Shown: positions 26,327 to 36,432, counted from the first letter of the stretch. The stretch: DNA of 64,000 nucleotides from Myxococcus landrumus (GCF_017301635.1 NZ_CP071091.1:1579001-1643000); one strand, 5' to 3'. Numbers and translations are program-made. Notes: generated from the letters alone by a model not told the origin.

Positions 26327-28690
26327 ATGCGTCGTTGGAGCCCTTCTTTCCTCGTCGTGGTGCTGTCGCTGCTGGGGGTACGTCCTGCCTTCGCGCAAGC
26401 CGTGAATCCCGAGTCGCTCATCCTGAGTCGAGGACGGGATGTGCAGGGGCTCATAGTCCAGGGGACTCCGGCAGAGGGGCTCGGGCTGTCCCATACCTTG
26501 GGGTGGTTCTATTACGACGCGCTGGTGGAGCGCGGCTATGTCGACCTGGGCAACCCCGACGACCCGACGGACGATGTCCTCCGCGACGGCGACGGGAACG
26601 GCGTGCCCGACTTCCACGAGGACTTGTACAACCTCAATCCAGCACGCGGGTACATCGGCCTGGGGCCGCGCTGCTCGCCGGAGCGGCTCTTCACGCATCA
26701 GCGAGCCGCGGGAGGGAATCTCGTGCTCCGTGAGCCGGATCTGCTGACGGGTTCGTGTTCCTCGGCGCCGAGCTATGCGGCGAACGCAGGACCACGGCGG
26801 TGGCCCACGGGGGAACCTGGCTATCCGGCGAGGCCGGGGGGTTCCGTCGTGGGGCAGCCGATCAGCTCGGCCACCGACCTGGTGACGCCCGAGGGCTACC
26901 TCGTGGACAGCTCGATACCGGACCAGGTGGATGCGTACTTTGGCGACCGGGGCGTCTTTCCGCACATCCCCAATCTGCTCGAGCCTCAGGACCCGCTGAA
27001 TCTCGGCATGGGCTTCGGACAGATTTTGATGTTGAGCACGGATGATGACGGCTCCAGATGTCCAGAGGACTCGTACGCCGCCGAGTGCCTTGCGCCTCGG
27101 ATGGCGCAGGCTGGCGCGGGCGAACTTCCGCTCATGGGTCCGGTGTGGGATCGCGAGGGGACAGGCGACGGAATCCCGGACTACAAGACCAGTGCGTTTG
27201 ATCCCTGGGGGCGGATCATCCCTGGCCAGGATCCGCATGCGCCCATCAACGAGTCGGATCGGCGCGTGGAGATGGGCCATGTGGATGGGCAACGAGAGAT
27301 TGTCTTCTTCCTCGTCACCTATTCCGACCAGCGTCATGGACCGGCGACCGATACCTGCTTCCTGCCTGCGCCCGTGGGCGGCGGCAGGCTTCAGTGCGAG
27401 CTGTGGGGGCATGGCGACATCAACGTGTTCTTCTCGAAGACGCTGCTCAACCTGGACCTCTACCAACTGCCGGGCAATGTCGTCGCCTCCGTGAACCCGT
27501 CCCAGACGTGGCTCCAGGATGGCGCGTACATGCGGCTTGGCATGCTGGAGATGGGGCAGGTCTCCATCACCGAGACGGATCCACTCGAGGCCGTGAGCCT
27601 GGGGCAGAAGACACCGCACATGCTCATCCTCAACCCCAACTCGAGCACGGATTCGTGGGTGATGGGATGGGAGGACCTCAACTCAGGAGGAACGCGCTCC
27701 TTCAACAACACGGTCTTCATCCTTCACGGCGTGGGGGTGCGCCCGACGAACAGCTACATCGAGCGCACAGAGCCGAATCCAGCGGCTGAGTGGCAACCGG
27801 TCCTGGTCGAGGGCTCGGTCCAGGACAGGCAAGGGGATGGGTCGATTCCCACGGGGACGATGGAGTTCCTCGTGGACGGAGTCGTCACGACGACGGTGGC
27901 GTTGGATGCAACGGGGCGCGCCACGACAGAGCTCAGCTTTGCCGTCGGCGAATACGCCATTTCCGCCAGGTACGTGCCGGACAACAACGTCCATGGAGGG
28001 AGCGAGTCCTCCGCCGTCACCCAGTCCATCGAACCGCAGGTGGATGGTGGCGAGGATGCGGGGCCTGTCGATGGTGGCGAGGATGCCGGCGAGGTCGATG
28101 CGGGGCCCGTCGACAGCGGCTCGGACGCCGGAGAGGTCGACGCAGGCGAAGTCGATAGTGGCTCGGACGCGGGCGAAGTCGACGCAGGTGAGCCCGATGC
28201 AGGAGAACCCGACGCAGGAGAGCCCGATGCAGGCCCTGATGCTGGCGATCCGGACGCAGGCTCCGATGCGGGTGAGCCAGACGCGGGTGAACCCGATGCG
28301 GGCGCTGATGCCGGTGAACCGGACGCGGGTGAACCCGATGCAGGCTCTGATGCCGGCGAACCGGACGCAGGAGAACCCGATTCGGGGGCCGCCGACAGTG
28401 GTTCGGATGCAGGCGAAGTCGATGCCGGCTCCGACGCTGGCGAGGCGGACGCCGGAGACACAGATGCGGGTTCTGATGCCGGAACCGCGGACGCGGGCAA
28501 TGGCGATGCGGGCGCTCCCACCGAAGAAGACGGAGGCACGGACCCGGGCGAAGGCGTCACCGGCCCGCGCGATCTGAAGGTGACAGGCTGGGGATGCAGC
28601 TCGACGGACGCAGGCGGCTCATCGCTCATGCTCCTGTCGCTGTGGCTGGGCCTCTCGCTCATGCGCTCGCGGCGCCGAGCTCACTCCTGA
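26327..28690 (+). CDS. Secreted DUF4114/Ig-like protein with Asp-Ala-Gly tract and MYXO-CTERM-like tail
   Basis: The protein has 787 residues counted from ATG 26327, which follows CAGGA and opens a signal peptide ending AFAQA. An earlier frame start at 26228 would bury this signal and is rejected. Residues about 25-480 form a large globular part; near its end GWEDLNSGGTRSFNNTVFI resembles the DUF4114 signature. An Ig-like (Big_3_5) domain follows (GTMEFLVDGVVTTTVALDAT). Next comes a tract of about 158 residues built from DAGEPDAG-type units, and last a tail GWGCSS, a hydrophobic helix and RSRRR, as in MYXO-CTERM proteins sorted to the cell surface by myxosortase. Ligand and function are unknown. 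Confidence 0.85.
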   Translation: MRRWSPSFLVVVLSLLGVRPAFAQAVNPESLILSRGRDVQGLIVQGTPAEGLGLSHTLGWFYYDALVERGYVDLGNPDDPTDDVLRDGDGNGVPDFHEDLYNLNPARGYIGLGPRCSPERLFTHQRAAGGNLVLREPDLLTGSCSSAPSYAANAGPRRWPTGEPGYPARPGGSVVGQPISSATDLVTPEGYLVDSSIPDQVDAYFGDRGVFPHIPNLLEPQDPLNLGMGFGQILMLSTDDDGSRCPEDSYAAECLAPRMAQAGAGELPLMGPVWDREGTGDGIPDYKTSAFDPWGRIIPGQDPHAPINESDRRVEMGHVDGQREIVFFLVTYSDQRHGPATDTCFLPAPVGGGRLQCELWGHGDINVFFSKTLLNLDLYQLPGNVVASVNPSQTWLQDGAYMRLGMLEMGQVSITETDPLEAVSLGQKTPHMLILNPNSSTDSWVMGWEDLNSGGTRSFNNTVFILHGVGVRPTNSYIERTEPNPAAEWQPVLVEGSVQDRQGDGSIPTGTMEFLVDGVVTTTVALDATGRATTELSFAVGEYAISARYVPDNNVHGGSESSAVTQSIEPQVDGGEDAGPVDGGEDAGEVDAGPVDSGSDAGEVDAGEVDSGSDAGEVDAGEPDAGEPDAGEPDAGPDAGDPDAGSDAGEPDAGEPDAGADAGEPDAGEPDAGSDAGEPDAGEPDSGAADSGSDAGEVDAGSDAGEADAGDTDAGSDAGTADAGNGDAGAPTEEDGGTDPGEGVTGPRDLKVTGWGCSSTDAGGSSLMLLSLWLGLSLMRSRRRAHS
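28040..28514 (+). repeat. Low-complexity tandem repeat encoding Asp-Ala-Gly units
   Basis: Short units of 9-12 bases around GAYGCRGG repeat in frame and give a chain of DAG, EPDAG, EVDAG and SDAG tripeptides and pentapeptides. The tract is acidic, probably extended, and links the folded part to the membrane anchor. Such DNA is prone to slippage in multiples of three bases. Confidence 0.9.
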
Positions 28691-28696
28691 CGGAAC

Positions 28697-28741
28697 GGTC
28701 TCTCGAAGTCACGGCCGGAACACACACGGCTTCGAGAGACC
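28697..28741. terminator. Bidirectional terminator hairpin
   Basis: A perfect 12-base stem, GGTCTCTCGAAG (28697-28708) with CTTCGAGAGACC (28730-28741), encloses a 21-base loop. It lies 7 bases past the stop of the secreted-protein gene and 12 bases past the end of the opposing gene, as expected for a shared terminator. Confidence 0.7.
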
Positions 28742-28752
28742 TCCCCTCCCCT

Positions 28753-29160
28753 TCACGGGGTCTTCCAGTCTCCGTAGCACCCCGTGACGCCGCAGGCGGG
28801 ACAGCGGCACCCGAGGTAGTACCAACGCACATCCGTGCTACCCGCGTAGAAGGCCACGCCCTCGACCACTTCGAACCCGGTGCCACCGCAGACGCACGAG
28901 GATTCTTCCAGCTCGGCGTCGTCGAGGAACTCCAGGCTGTCCGCCAAGGGGACCTGCTCCTCGCACCGGGTGCAGGTCTGGACCGCCGCGCCCGTCTCCT
29001 CATCCATCAGCAGGCTCAGCACCTCCGTGCCGCAGGGACACCGGAGATCCGTCATCCGCTCGACGGGGTAGCCATTCTCCTTGCTGTACCGCGCGAGGGA
29101 CTCCCGGATGTCCTCACGAGAATCCCCGACGTAGTGCCGACCCTTCCGCTTCAACGCCAT
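28753..29160 (-). CDS. Hypothetical cysteine-rich (zinc-ribbon-like) protein
   Basis: This 135-residue cytoplasmic protein has four Cys pairs: CPCG, CTRC, CVCGG and CRCPACG. They probably bind two zinc ions or more as ribbon knuckles. The N terminus is basic (MALKRKGRHYVGDSREDIRE). I do not recognise the family. It is the last gene of the acyl-CoA gene run, 45 bases after the first acyl-CoA dehydrogenase in the direction of transcription, and ends at a strong terminator hairpin. Confidence 0.75.
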   Translation of the reverse strand: MALKRKGRHYVGDSREDIRESLARYSKENGYPVERMTDLRCPCGTEVLSLLMDEETGAAVQTCTRCEEQVPLADSLEFLDDAELEESSCVCGGTGFEVVEGVAFYAGSTDVRWYYLGCRCPACGVTGCYGDWKTP

Positions 29161-29205
29161 GCGAACGCAGTCCCTCTCGCCACCCTGCCGAACCGCGCTG
29201 CCGGG

Positions 29206-30351
29206 TCAGCCCAGCAGCCGGAAGCTCTCGCGAGCAATCACCATCCGCTGCACCTCGCTGGTGCCCTCGTAGATGGTCTGCACGCGGGCGTCGCGGAAGT
29301 ACCGCTCCACCGGGAACTCGTCGATGTAGCCGTATCCGCCGTGAAGCTGCACGGCCTTGTCACAGACGCGGTTGCTCGTCTCGCTGGCGAAGAGCTTCGC
29401 CATGGACGCCTCGCGGGTGAACGGCTGCTTCTGGTCCTTCATGTACGCCGCGCGCAGCGTCAGCAACTCCGCCGCGTCGATCTGCGTCTTCATGTCCGCG
29501 AGCATGAACCGCGGCCCCTGGAACTCGCCAATGGCCTGGCCGAACGCCTTGCGGTCCTTCACGTAGGACACGCTGGCCTCGAGCGCCGCGCGAGCCACAC
29601 CGCATGCCTGCGACGCGATGCCGATGCGCCCACCATCCAGCGCGACCATCGCCAGCCGGAACCCCTGCCCTTCGGCGCCCAGCAGGTTCTCCGCCGGAAT
29701 CACACAGTCCTCGAACGTCAACGCCACCGTGTTCGAGGAGCGCAGGCCCATCTTGTCTTCGTGCCGACCGATGTGGAGGCCCTTCGTCCCACCCTCCACG
29801 ATGAAGCACGACAGGCCCTTGTTGCCCGTCACGGCCGTCCGCGCCCACACCACGAGGACTCCCGCGTGCGCGCCCGAAGTAATCCACTGCTTGCTGCCGT
29901 TGATGACCCACGAGTCGCCCCGGCGAACCGCGGACGTCAGCATCGCACCCGGGTCCGAGCCCGCATGCGGCTCCGACAGCGCGAACGAGCCCGCCACCGC
30001 CTCGCCGGACACCAGGCGCGTCACGTACTTCTCGCGCTGGGCCTCGGTGCCGAAGGCGTTGATGAGCTCCGCGCACATGTTCGTCACGGCCATGGCCACC
30101 GACGTGGATGCATCCGCCGCGGCCATCTCCATCATCGCGAGCGCGTAGGAGACAGCCCCCGCCTCCGAGCCGCCGTACTGGGCCGGGATGTTCACCCCGA
30201 GCAACCCCAGCTCGCCAAGCTCCTTGAAGATCTCCGTGGGGAAGCGCTCCTGGCGATCCAACTCGCGGGCGAGCGGAGCCACGCGCTCCCTCGCGAACTT
30301 GCGGGCCGTCTCGCGAATCAGCTTCTGGGTCTCGGTCAGCTCGAGGTTCAC
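29206..30351 (-). CDS. Acyl-CoA dehydrogenase
   Basis: This 381-residue FAD enzyme oxidises an acyl-CoA to the trans-2-enoyl-CoA and passes electrons to ETF. Fold markers are the N-terminal helix domain (KLIRETARKFARERVAPLAR), the FAD/substrate strand SFALSEPHAGSDPGAM, and the C-terminal signature YIDEFPVERYFRDARVQTIY followed by EGTSEVQR, which holds the catalytic Glu. The GTG at 30351 lies 10 bases after the AgmX/PglI-like stop. Short-chain or branched-chain substrate preference (butyryl or isovaleryl type) is likely by resemblance but not decidable. Confidence 0.95.
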   Translation of the reverse strand: MNLELTETQKLIRETARKFARERVAPLARELDRQERFPTEIFKELGELGLLGVNIPAQYGGSEAGAVSYALAMMEMAAADASTSVAMAVTNMCAELINAFGTEAQREKYVTRLVSGEAVAGSFALSEPHAGSDPGAMLTSAVRRGDSWVINGSKQWITSGAHAGVLVVWARTAVTGNKGLSCFIVEGGTKGLHIGRHEDKMGLRSSNTVALTFEDCVIPAENLLGAEGQGFRLAMVALDGGRIGIASQACGVARAALEASVSYVKDRKAFGQAIGEFQGPRFMLADMKTQIDAAELLTLRAAYMKDQKQPFTREASMAKLFASETSNRVCDKAVQLHGGYGYIDEFPVERYFRDARVQTIYEGTSEVQRMVIARESFRLLG

Positions 30352-30361
30352 GTCGGTCGTC

Positions 30362-30814
30362 CTACTCGATGGCCTTGAGGTTGAACGGATACTCGATGGG
30401 GTGGTCGACGCCGTCCGGAGGCTTGGGGAACGTCATCGACGACAGCACGGCCACCACGCAGTCGTGGAGGTTCGGGTCCTTCAGCGTGCTGCCCTTCTTG
30501 ACCACCTTCGCGCCCTTCACCAGACCGTTGGCGTCGATGGTGAAGGTCGTCGCCAGACGCCCCTCCACCTTCTTGTCCTTCTCCGCCATGTGGTCCTCGT
30601 AGCACTCCTGGATGCGCCCCTGGTTGTAGGCGACCACCTGGCGGATGGAGTCTGGGGTGAAGGGCATGCGCGCCACGTCCGGCGCGTCGCTCTTCGCGGG
30701 CGCGGACGTGGCGGGGGCACCGGACTTCCCGCCCGAGGGCTTCTTCGCCGGACCGCCTTGCGCGAGCGCGGCGGCCGAGGCCAGGACCAGGACGGACAGC
30801 AGTGCCCTCTTCAT
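30362..30814 (-). CDS. AgmX/PglI C-terminal domain protein, exported
   Basis: This 150-residue protein has a signal peptide (MKRALLSVLVLASAAALAQG) and a Pro/Ala/Lys-rich linker. A TonB-like alpha/beta domain follows, of the type found at the C terminus of AgmX and PglI gliding-motility proteins (QGRIQECYEDHM, GRLATTFTIDANGLVKGAKV, DCVVAVLSSMTFPKPP). Two cysteines in that domain could form a disulfide. Such domains are abundant in myxobacteria and probably work in envelope energy-transducing complexes. It is sandwiched between two acyl-CoA dehydrogenase genes with gaps of 6 and 10 bases, an unexpected place for an envelope protein. Confidence 0.88.
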   Translation of the reverse strand: MKRALLSVLVLASAAALAQGGPAKKPSGGKSGAPATSAPAKSDAPDVARMPFTPDSIRQVVAYNQGRIQECYEDHMAEKDKKVEGRLATTFTIDANGLVKGAKVVKKGSTLKDPNLHDCVVAVLSSMTFPKPPDGVDHPIEYPFNLKAIE

Positions 30815-30820
30815 GTGTGC

Positions 30821-31963
<1,143 letters not shown>

Positions 31964-32040
31964 GAGGGCTCCATATTACGGGGGGTGCTCCCAGGGAATA
32001 GCGAAGACGCTCCGCCGGACTCCCAGCGGGGGTTTCGGCG

Positions 32041-32664
32041 TCAATCCGGCTGCTTCGGGGCCTTGAGGGGCGAGCCCAGGAACATGTTCAGGGGGACCGT
32101 CACATCGACGGACACATCCATCCGAGCCCCCTCCCCCGTCCACGTCCGGCGCAGCACGGCGGACACCGTCCAGGGGGTGGTGCTCGGATGTCGTTCAATC
32201 AGGTCGAAGCTCAGCCCCACTCCCGCCAGCCCGCCGGAGCCATTCTGGCCCCACAGGCCCGCGCCCTCGACGAGGGCCCCCAGCCGGGCGCTGTCCGGGA
32301 ACACGTACACCCGCGCCCCCGTCGCCACCCGCCAGGCCGCGGTCTTCAGGCGCACCTGGGGTTCGACAAAAGGTGAAGCGATGAGTGTGGGGCCCGGGAT
32401 GTCCCATGCGGGGAAGGCCCACGGGTGGATGGGCCAGGAGAGCACCCAGTGCTCCTTCGGGCCCTGTCCCCACTCGAAGCGGACATCGGGGATGAGCGGC
32501 TCGAGGAAGCAGCCCGAGTAGAGGCAGAAAGAGCGCTTCCAGGAGACCAGGGCCGGGGCCCGTCCGGACTCGGTGTCCCCCGCTTCGGGGACAGGCTCGG
32601 AGCGGGCCGGCGCCGCGGCCAGGAGAACCGTGAGGAGACTCCCAGCCGCGAGCGAGTGCGTCAC
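32041..32664 (-). CDS. Hypothetical exported protein, coupled to enoyl-CoA hydratase
   Basis: This 207-residue protein starts with GTG at 32664, which overlaps the stop of the hydratase gene (GTGA), so translation is coupled. Residues 1-22 look like a signal peptide (LLTVLLAAAPARSEP). The mature part is rich in Trp/Pro and beta strands (WVLSWPIHPWAFPAW; YVFPDSARLGALVEGAGLWG), consistent with an outer-membrane or periplasmic beta structure. I do not recognise the family. Its place inside an acyl-CoA operon gives no direct function. Confidence 0.7.
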   Translation of the reverse strand: MTHSLAAGSLLTVLLAAAPARSEPVPEAGDTESGRAPALVSWKRSFCLYSGCFLEPLIPDVRFEWGQGPKEHWVLSWPIHPWAFPAWDIPGPTLIASPFVEPQVRLKTAAWRVATGARVYVFPDSARLGALVEGAGLWGQNGSGGLAGVGLSFDLIERHPSTTPWTVSAVLRRTWTGEGARMDVSVDVTVPLNMFLGSPLKAPKQPD

Positions 32665-33437
32665 TTGCCGGTGAACACCGCGGGACGCTTCTCGAGGAAC
32701 GCCTTCATGCCTTCGCGCTGGTCCTCGGAGCCGAACAGCTCCGCGAAGCCCTGGCGCTCGAGGGTGTTGGCCTCGGTCAGGTCCTTGTCTGCGCCCTGCT
32801 CGATGACCCGCTTGGCCTTGCCGATGGCCAGGGGGCCGTTCTTGAGCATCTTCGCCGCGACGGAGCGGCAGTGCGCGAGCAGGCCCTCGGCCGGCAGCAC
32901 CTCGAGCACCAGGCCGATCTCCTTGGCCTTGGCGGCGTCGATGCGCGCTCCGGTGAAGACGAGCTCCTTGGCGCGAGCACGACCCACCGCGCGGGTCAGC
33001 CGCTGCGTCCCACCGAAGCCCGGGATGACGCCCAGGCCCACTTCCGGCAGACCCAGCTGGGCCTTCTCGGACGCGTAGATGAAGTCACACGCCAGGGCCA
33101 GCTCACACCCGCCGCCGAGCGCGAAGCCATTCACCGCGGCGATGGTGGGGATGGTCAGCGACTCCAGCAGCGCGAAGGCACGGTGGCCCAGGGCGGCGAA
33201 CTCCTGCGCCTGGGACTCGGAGAGGGAGGCCATCTCCGCGATGTCCGCGCCAGCGACGAAGGCCTTCTCGCCTCCGCCGGTGACGATGAGCACGCGCGTG
33301 TCGGAGCCGAGCGACCGCACCGCGGCCTCGATCTCCTGGAGCGTCTTGTTGTTGAGGGCGTTGAGCGCCTTGGGGCGGTCGATGGTGAGGGTCGCGACCG
33401 CGCCGTCGTGCTCCAGGCGGATGTTCTCGTAGGCCAT
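32661..33437 (-). CDS. Enoyl-CoA hydratase
   Basis: This 258-residue crotonase-fold enzyme hydrates trans-2-enoyl-CoA to L-3-hydroxyacyl-CoA. The oxyanion-hole stretch KAFVAGADIAEM and GFALGGGCELALACDFIYA carry the first catalytic Glu, and LGLPEVGLGVIPGFGGTQRL the second. Both acidic residues of a true hydratase are present, which argues against isomerase-only activity. It lies 20 bases after the hydroxyacyl-CoA dehydrogenase gene, with which it forms the classical pair. Confidence 0.96.
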   Translation of the reverse strand: MAYENIRLEHDGAVATLTIDRPKALNALNNKTLQEIEAAVRSLGSDTRVLIVTGGGEKAFVAGADIAEMASLSESQAQEFAALGHRAFALLESLTIPTIAAVNGFALGGGCELALACDFIYASEKAQLGLPEVGLGVIPGFGGTQRLTRAVGRARAKELVFTGARIDAAKAKEIGLVLEVLPAEGLLAHCRSVAAKMLKNGPLAIGKAKRVIEQGADKDLTEANTLERQGFAELFGSEDQREGMKAFLEKRPAVFTGK

Positions 33438-33457
33438 GTTCGAGGCTCCTCGTCAGG

Positions 33458-34306
33458 TCAGTACTTGTAGAAGCCGCGGCCGCTCTTCTTGCCGAACCAG
33501 CCGGCGTCCACGTACTGGCGCAGGAGCGGGCACGGACGGTACTTCGGATCACCCAGGCCCTTGTGCAGCACCTCGGCGATGTAGAGCACGGTGTCCAGGC
33601 CGATGAAGTCGGCGAGCTGGAGCGGGCCCATGGGCTGGTTGGTGCCCAGCTTCATCGCGGTGTCGATGTCCTCCGCGGTGCCCAGGCCCTCCATCAGCGC
33701 GTAGCAGGCCTCGTTCAGCATCGGGATGAGGATGCGGTTGACGATGAAGCCCGGGTAGTCCTTGGAGACGACCGTCGTCTTGCCCATGCGCTCGGACAGC
33801 GCGCGCGTGGTGGCGTAGGTCTCCTCGGACGTCGCGGCGCCGCGGATGAGCTCCACCAACTGCATCACGGGCACCGGGTTCATGAAGTGCATCCCGATGA
33901 CGGCCTCGGGGCGCTTCGTGGACGCGGCGATGCGGGTGATGGGGATGGACGAGGTGTTGGTGGCGAGGATGCCGCCGGGCCGGACGACGGCGTCCAGGTC
34001 CTGGAAGATGCGGCGCTTGAGGTCCTCGTTCTCCGTCACGGCCTCGATGGCGAAGTCGACGTCCTTCGCCTCGGTGACGTTCGTCAGCGTGGCGAGGTTG
34101 GCCTCGGCGGCCTGCTGCTTCGCGGCGTCGAGCTTGCCCTTCTCCACCAGCTTCTTCAGGCCCGCGCGGATGCGGTCAGCGCCCTTGGCGAGACCTTCCT
34201 TGGATACGTCCGCCAGCGTGACGCGCAGACCGGCCTGCAGTGCCACCTGCGCGATTCCCGCGCCCATCTGCCCGGCGCCGACGACGACGATGTGCTCCGT
34301 TGCCAT
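33458..34306 (-). CDS. hbd: 3-hydroxybutyryl-CoA dehydrogenase
   Basis: This 282-residue NAD(P)-dependent enzyme interconverts 3-hydroxyacyl-CoA and 3-oxoacyl-CoA. The Rossmann motif is Gly10-x-Gly12-x2-Gly15 (VVGAGQMGAG). The catalytic His is in IGMHFMNPVPVMQLVE, and the dimerising C domain begins VSKDYPGFIVNRILIPMLNE. It is a single-domain short form, not a fused trifunctional enzyme. It is the first gene of the run that continues with the hydratase and two acyl-CoA dehydrogenases, which together with the thiolase at 21.1-22.2 kb covers a full beta-oxidation turn. Confidence 0.96.
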   Translation of the reverse strand: MATEHIVVVGAGQMGAGIAQVALQAGLRVTLADVSKEGLAKGADRIRAGLKKLVEKGKLDAAKQQAAEANLATLTNVTEAKDVDFAIEAVTENEDLKRRIFQDLDAVVRPGGILATNTSSIPITRIAASTKRPEAVIGMHFMNPVPVMQLVELIRGAATSEETYATTRALSERMGKTTVVSKDYPGFIVNRILIPMLNEACYALMEGLGTAEDIDTAMKLGTNQPMGPLQLADFIGLDTVLYIAEVLHKGLGDPKYRPCPLLRQYVDAGWFGKKSGRGFYKY

Positions 34307-34375
34307 GGTGCTCTCGAACCCCTCGGTCGGAATGTGAATGACGTGGTGCGCCCTTAGCCCACGCCTCCGAGGCGG

Positions 34376-34801
34376 TCAACGAGTCGCGGCGGGCAACTCA
34401 AGCTGCCGAACGATGTAGCGGTCCTCACCCACCGTCAGGGGCTCCTCGACGCGCAGGCGCTCCTGTCTGCCCGCGAGCTTCACGAAGAGCACCGCGCGGA
34501 ATGTGCCCTCGGGCAGGTCCGCCTTGAAGGTGAGCTCGGGCGGCGCGCCGGTGTCACCGAAGAAACGCTCCTCGCGCTTGAGGACAGTGCCCTCCGAATC
34601 CATCACCTGGAAGTCGAGCGCGCGGGCCTGGGTCCACTCCATCCCCGTGGGATGGATGACGAGCTCCCGCTCGGGGATGCCGGTGATCTGCCAGAGCCAA
34701 AGGCCCACGGCGACAAGCAGCAACAGGGGCAGCCGCTTCGCCATCGGCGAGGAGCGCCAGCCCTTGCGTTCAGGGGGCTTGGGGGAAGGCGTGTCCGCCA
34801 C
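34376..34801 (-). CDS. Hypothetical membrane-anchored protein
   Basis: This 141-residue protein has a short basic cytoplasmic start (PPERKGWRSSPMAKR), one transmembrane helix (LPLLLLVAVGLWLWQITG) and a beta-rich outer part of about 100 residues (LTFKADLPEGTFRAVLFVKL). No enzymatic motif is visible. It begins two bases after the stop of the neighbouring 173-residue gene, so the two are cotranscribed. Confidence 0.72.
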   Translation of the reverse strand: MADTPSPKPPERKGWRSSPMAKRLPLLLLVAVGLWLWQITGIPERELVIHPTGMEWTQARALDFQVMDSEGTVLKREERFFGDTGAPPELTFKADLPEGTFRAVLFVKLAGRQERLRVEEPLTVGEDRYIVRQLELPAATR

Positions 34802-34803
34802 TG

Positions 34804-35325
34804 CTATTCCTTCTTGGAGCGCTTGGAGCCGGGGCGGCGGGCGTTGAGCTCGGAGATGACCACGCGGGTGGTCGGGGCCGCGGTCTTGCGCTCTTTCGGG
34901 CGAGGCTCGGCGCCCTCCTCGGGGGCATCGGAGCCGAAGTCCTCGGCCTTGTCCGGTGGGACGAGGCGGACCTGGGCCTTGATCTCCAGCGTCATGCCCG
35001 AGATGAGCTTGAGGAACTCGTCGCGGAGCTTCTCGGACTGGAGGAAGCGGCGGAGTTCCTCGGTGATCGCGCCAGTGACCTCGTCCTTGGTCTTCTCGGC
35101 CTGGGAGAGGATGAAGCCGAGGGCTTCCTTGGGGAGCTTGAGCTGGCCGGCGAGGTTGCGGATGCCCTCTTCGGTCATGAAGAGGGCACCCAGGCCGGCC
35201 ACGGCCATGCGACGGACGAACTCCGGAACGAAGCCCGCGGGACCGGAGGCACGGCCTTCGCGGCCGGGACGGTCCTCGTCGATCAACGGGTCATCGGGGT
35301 ATTCGTCGTTGCCGGCCGGGGGCAT
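34804..35325 (-). CDS. Hypothetical helical protein, phasin-like features
   Basis: This 173-residue cytoplasmic protein has a Pro/Asp-rich start and a helical middle (FVRRMAVAGLGALFMTEEGI; ALGFILSQAEKTKDEVTGAI; EELRRFLQSEKLRDEFLKLI). A charged tail ends in KRSKKE. The amphipathic helices with KTKDEV-type repeats recall small surface or granule-associated proteins, but no family is recognised. It is 21 bases downstream of the Mrp-type ATPase gene. Confidence 0.75.
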   Translation of the reverse strand: MPPAGNDEYPDDPLIDEDRPGREGRASGPAGFVPEFVRRMAVAGLGALFMTEEGIRNLAGQLKLPKEALGFILSQAEKTKDEVTGAITEELRRFLQSEKLRDEFLKLISGMTLEIKAQVRLVPPDKAEDFGSDAPEEGAEPRPKERKTAAPTTRVVISELNARRPGSKRSKKE

Positions 35326-35346
35326 GTGATGCGTCTCCTTGGTGGA

Positions 35347-36432
35347 TCAGCGGGCCTGCACCACCGGCAGCGGCATGCTCTTGACGCTCTGGGCGGACAC
35401 GCGACCCGCCACGTTCCGAGCGACCTCCTGGAAGGCCTTCGCCTCCAGGCTGTCCTTGGCGCCCACCACCACCGGCACGCCGGAGTCTCCCGATTCACGC
35501 ACCTTCAAGTCCAGTGGAACCTCCCCGAGGAAGGGGATGCCGAACATCTCGGCGGCCTTGCGGCCACCGCCGTGGTTGAAGATGGGGGTGACGTGCGAGC
35601 AGTTCGGGCAGACGAACTGGGACATGTTCTCGACGATGCCCAACACGGGGATGTGGACCTTGTCGAACATCTGCTTGGCGCGGACGACGTCGGCCAGGGC
35701 CACGTCCTGGGGCGTGGTGACGAGCACGGCACCCGCGGCGCGGATGGACTGGGAGAGCGTCAGGGCCACGTCGCCGGTGCCCGGGGGCAGATCGAGGACG
35801 AGATAGTCGAGCTCGCCCCAGTTCACGTCACGCACGAGCTGCATGAGGGCGCCGTGGAGCATCGGGCCGCGCCAGATGAGGGCCTGGTCGGCCTCGACGA
35901 GGAAGCCGATGGACATGACCTTGATGCCATGCGCGATGAGCGGATCGAGCGACTTGCCGTCCGGGCTGACGGGCTTCTTGTCGCCGAGGCCCGTCATGAG
36001 GGGGACGGAGGGGCCGTAGAAGTCGGCGTCGAGCAGACCGACCTTGGCACCGTGCTGGCCGAGCGCGGTGGCGAGGTTGAGGGCGACGGTGCTCTTGCCC
36101 ACCCCGCCCTTTCCGGCGCCGACGAGGATGATGTTCTTGACCTTGGGGAGCAGGCCACCGGCCGGGGCGGCGCCGGCGGCGGAGCGGACCTGGGCGCCCC
36201 ACTCGATGTCGAAGGACTTCAGGCCGGGGACGGCCTTGAGGGCGGCCTCCGAGTCGGCCTGGATCTTCCCCTTCATGGGGCAGGCCGGGGTGGTGAGCTC
36301 AATCTTGAGTTTCACGGTGTCGCCGGTGACGCGGACGTCCTTCACCATTCCGGCCTTCACCAGATCCACGTGAAGCTCGGGATCCATCACCTTCGACATG
36401 GCCGCGAGGATATCGGCCTCGGAAACGCTCAT
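35347..36432 (-). CDS. apbC: Mrp/ApbC-family iron-sulfur cluster carrier ATPase
   Basis: This 361-residue P-loop ATPase binds and transfers 4Fe-4S clusters. The N-terminal MIP18 (DUF59) domain is at about 1-90 (DILAAMSKVMDPELHVDLVK). The deviant Walker A GKGGVGKST begins near residue 107, with LLDADFYGPSVPLM after it and DYLVLDLPPGTGD as Walker B. The cluster-binding CxxC is in QFVCPNCSH. ATG 36432 (MSVSEADIL) is used, because the frame to 36495 adds a Pro/Arg-rich run without protein character. Confidence 0.94.
   Translation of the reverse strand: MSVSEADILAAMSKVMDPELHVDLVKAGMVKDVRVTGDTVKLKIELTTPACPMKGKIQADSEAALKAVPGLKSFDIEWGAQVRSAAGAAPAGGLLPKVKNIILVGAGKGGVGKSTVALNLATALGQHGAKVGLLDADFYGPSVPLMTGLGDKKPVSPDGKSLDPLIAHGIKVMSIGFLVEADQALIWRGPMLHGALMQLVRDVNWGELDYLVLDLPPGTGDVALTLSQSIRAAGAVLVTTPQDVALADVVRAKQMFDKVHIPVLGIVENMSQFVCPNCSHVTPIFNHGGGRKAAEMFGIPFLGEVPLDLKVRESGDSGVPVVVGAKDSLEAKAFQEVARNVAGRVSAQSVKSMPLPVVQAR

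Noticed and set aside
28040..28514. Possible CRISPR-like or minisatellite array
   Set aside because: Units are 9-12 bases, in frame and without spacers; they encode the Asp-Ala-Gly stalk.
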